Shown: piece after piece, positions 7,406-8,894 of the stretch
How the letters are laid out: every line of letters begins with the position of its first letter
Position numbering within the stretch: position 1 is the first letter of the stretch
Assembly (NCBI GenBank): GCA_019113665.1
Contig: DXGW01000095.1
Coordinates: 1-8,894 of the forward strand
Direction of reading: 5' to 3'
DNA from: Candidatus Alistipes excrementipullorum
Lineage (GTDB): Bacteria > Bacteroidota > Bacteroidia > Bacteroidales > Rikenellaceae
Length of the DNA: 8,894 nucleotides
Translations under genes and position numbers: made by a program
The notes under the pieces: generated by a model
What the model was told of the DNA's origin: nothing
The model's input: only the letters and a program-made list of their open reading frames with translations
Database searches by the model: none

Positions 7406-8389
7406 TCAGAGCCATTTCTTGAACTTGAAGTACCAGATTGTCAGGCCCGAGCAGAATATCATCAGTGCTATTGCCAGAATATATCCTGCCGGGATAACGG
7501 TCCCGTTCTGCAGGACGATGGTCCAGTCGAGTTCGGGCATTGTCTTGAAGTTCATTCCGTAGATACTTGCGATGAGCGTGGCGGGCATGAATACCACGGC
7601 GGCCACCGAGAATATCTTTACGATCTCGTTCTGCTCGATATTGATGAGGCCGAGGGCCGCGTCCTGAATATAGTCCAGACGCTGGAAACTGAAGTCCGCG
7701 TGGTTGATAAGCGAATTCACGTCCTTGATCATCAGTTGCAGGCGCGGGTATATATCGTTCGGGAAACGTTCGCTTCGCAATATTCCCGAGAGTACGCGCT
7801 GGCGGTCGAAGATGTTCTCGCGCAGCAACATGGTGCTCTCCTGCAGGGCGTTGATGCGGTGGATCACCTGTTTGTCGATCGAATCCTCGGAGTTGATGTC
7901 CTTGCTGAGCGACGATACCTGTTTCGAGACCATCTCGACAAGGTCGGCGTCGAAGTCTATCCTCACCTCGAGCAGCGATATGAATATGTGGTATCCGGTC
8001 GAATAGCTGCGGTAGTTCATCTGGAGGCGTTTTTCGGCTTCGCGGAATGTGCGGAACTCGGCGTTGCGCACCGACACGAGCACACCCTCGTTCGAGATGA
8101 TGAACGAGACGGGCTCGACCACGAAACTCTCGCCCGTGGGGACGAAGAAGTTCGAGTTCGAGATGATGGCGTTTTCCGTTTCCGAGTATTTCGAGGTCGA
8201 TTCGATCTCTTCGACCTGCTGTTTGGTCTGAAGGCTGATCTCCATGAAGTTTTCGACGGCTTTCTGTTCCTTGATCGACGGGGAGATCATGTCGATCCAC
8301 AGAATGTCGTCATAGCCGAGATCGTCGAAGAGGTCGACGTCGGCGTTACGTATGATCTTGTTGTATTGCTTGAGGTAAATGGTAATCAT
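7406..8389 (-). CDS. corA: CorA-family magnesium/divalent-cation transport protein
   Basis: A complete 327-residue CorA-like channel. The large N-terminal cytoplasmic domain (about 1-255) is mixed alpha/beta and then long helices, including the charged helix region from about 140 to 250. The first membrane helix is at about 258-277 and ends in the signature Y-G-M-N (277-280). A short loop with the common MPEL (284-287) follows, then a second membrane helix at about 300-321 and a basic C-terminal end (FKFKKWL). CorA forms a pentamer in the inner membrane and carries Mg2+ (some members carry Co2+, Ni2+ or Zn2+) into the cytoplasm. Length and the intact signature argue for a working protein. It has a gene to itself, 111 bases below mqnA, with a recognisable ribosome-binding site. 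The exact metal preference cannot be told. Confidence 0.93.
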   Translation of the reverse strand: MITIYLKQYNKIIRNADVDLFDDLGYDDILWIDMISPSIKEQKAVENFMEISLQTKQQVEEIESTSKYSETENAIISNSNFFVPTGESFVVEPVSFIISNEGVLVSVRNAEFRTFREAEKRLQMNYRSYSTGYHIFISLLEVRIDFDADLVEMVSKQVSSLSKDINSEDSIDKQVIHRINALQESTMLLRENIFDRQRVLSGILRSERFPNDIYPRLQLMIKDVNSLINHADFSFQRLDYIQDAALGLINIEQNEIVKIFSVAAVVFMPATLIASIYGMNFKTMPELDWTIVLQNGTVIPAGYILAIALMIFCSGLTIWYFKFKKWL

Positions 8390-8396
8390 GCCTGCA

Positions 8397-8403
8397 CCCT
8401 CCC
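8397..8403 (-). promoter_or_regulatory. Shine-Dalgarno-like ribosome-binding site of corA
   Basis: GGGAGGG on the minus strand ends seven bases before the corA ATG at 8389. It is the one clear Shine-Dalgarno match in this window and supports that start. The other genes have A-rich leaders typical of Bacteroidetes. Confidence 0.5.
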
Positions 8404-8500
8404 TTTTAACGGTATTACACTTTTGGTGAACTTACGCACTTGACGTGCGGACGGGGTGTAGCCTGCGCCGCAGCGGCGACACGGGTTACCGCTGCTCTCT

Positions 8501-8893
8501 TCAACCCGGGTTAGCTCTGGGCTCGACCTTTATGCCCGAGTTCCAGAACTTCTGCAGGGCTTTATGTTTCTGTTCGTCGAACAGATAGTCAATGTTTCTG
8601 GTAAGATAGCCGTAGGCGTCGTACGGTTTTTTGTCGGACCCGTTTTCGACGATAGCCTCGTAGATGTGCTCGACACCGAACGTCAGTGCATGTTCGAGGG
8701 CGTCGGTGACGGCGTACGGCGTGCCCTTGCGGGCGACCCATACGGCGAAGCAGAACGGCAGTTTGGTCATGCCCTGCCATGCTTCGGCCAGGTCGTAGCT
8801 GTAACGGAATTCGCCTTCGTGGTCGAATACCTTGTCACCGATAAGCAGGAATGCGTCTCCCTCGCGTGCGTTTTGTGCCAGGGCGTCGTACGA
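8501..8893 (-). CDS. mqnA: Chorismate dehydratase MqnA, partial (N-terminus beyond right edge)
   Basis: The reading frame is open to the right edge and yields the last 130 residues; the internal ATG at 8770 is not the real start. Visible MqnA-type features are GDAFLLIGDKVF near the beginning, YSYDLAEAWQGMTKLPFCFAVWVAR (the family's DLG-W-TGLPF-FA-W block), and YLTRNIDYLFDEQKHKALQKFW near the end. The related enzyme MqnD is less likely because of this LIGD and LPF-AVW pattern. MqnA proteins are about 250-290 residues, so about half is present. The enzyme removes water from chorismate to give 3-[(1-carboxyvinyl)oxy]benzoate, the first step of the futalosine route to menaquinone. It acts in the cytoplasm. 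Other mqn genes, if clustered, would lie to the right; corA downstream is unrelated. Confidence 0.88.
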   Translation of the reverse strand, partial: SYDALAQNAREGDAFLLIGDKVFDHEGEFRYSYDLAEAWQGMTKLPFCFAVWVARKGTPYAVTDALEHALTFGVEHIYEAIVENGSDKKPYDAYGYLTRNIDYLFDEQKHKALQKFWNSGIKVEPRANPG

Positions 8894-8894
8894 G

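Noticed and set aside
7254..7562. A plus-strand 102-codon frame with a signal-peptide-like start in the corA-deoR gap
   Set aside because: It runs antisense into the corA 3' end, and no promoter or ribosome-binding site precedes it.
7049..8443. A 464-codon open frame on the plus strand, opposite corA and the deoR start
   Set aside because: It is antisense to a complete CorA with its full YGMN signature and has no recognisable domain.
8435..8495. Inverted repeats between mqnA and corA (GCAGCGG/CCGCTGC at 8470-8495 and CGCAC/GTGCG at 8435-8449)
   Set aside because: They may form hairpins but neither is followed by a T-run, and no corA promoter matching the phylum consensus was found nearby; the evidence is too weak for a terminator or switch.
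8501..8770. An 89-residue stand-alone protein starting at the ATG at 8770
   Set aside because: The same frame stays open to the window edge and the upstream residues continue the MqnA family pattern, so this ATG is internal.

Overview
The window looks like a chromosomal segment from a moderately GC-rich member of the Bacteroidales. A SusC/SusD outer-membrane pair follows a sigma/anti-sigma pair. Two promoters match the Bacteroidetes TTTG / TAnnTTTG pattern. Start codons are mostly preceded by A-rich leaders rather than Shine-Dalgarno sequences. Serine is largely encoded by TCG and stretches are GC-rich, which is reminiscent of Alistipes/Rikenellaceae, but that placement is only an inference.

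Every supported gene lies on the minus strand, so transcription runs from high to low coordinates. In that order they are: the C-terminal half of a chorismate dehydratase of the futalosine menaquinone pathway (mqnA, cut by the right edge); a complete CorA-family divalent-cation channel; a complete DeoR/GlpR-type repressor with its own promoter and a strong downstream hairpin terminator; then a new unit with its own promoter. That unit encodes an ECF sigma factor, a FecR-type anti-sigma factor, a 1193-residue SusC-like TonB-dependent transporter carrying an N-terminal STN signalling domain, and a SusD-like surface lipoprotein cut by the left edge.

The last four genes form a recognisable trans-envelope signalling and import module. 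SusD and SusC capture and import a glycan or peptide ligand. The STN domain of SusC is expected to contact the periplasmic part of FecR, and FecR in turn releases the ECF sigma factor to boost transcription of the locus. The ligand cannot be read from the window: the enzymes that would reveal it probably lie to the left, beyond susD.

No RNA genes, mobile elements, CRISPR arrays or integrases were seen. The gene content is ordinary for this phylum. The points most worth checking are the regulatory sequences: two matching housekeeping-type promoters, possible alternative hairpins in the fecR leader, the lack of an obvious separate promoter before susC, and an unexplained stretch between the deoR terminator and the sigma-factor promoter.
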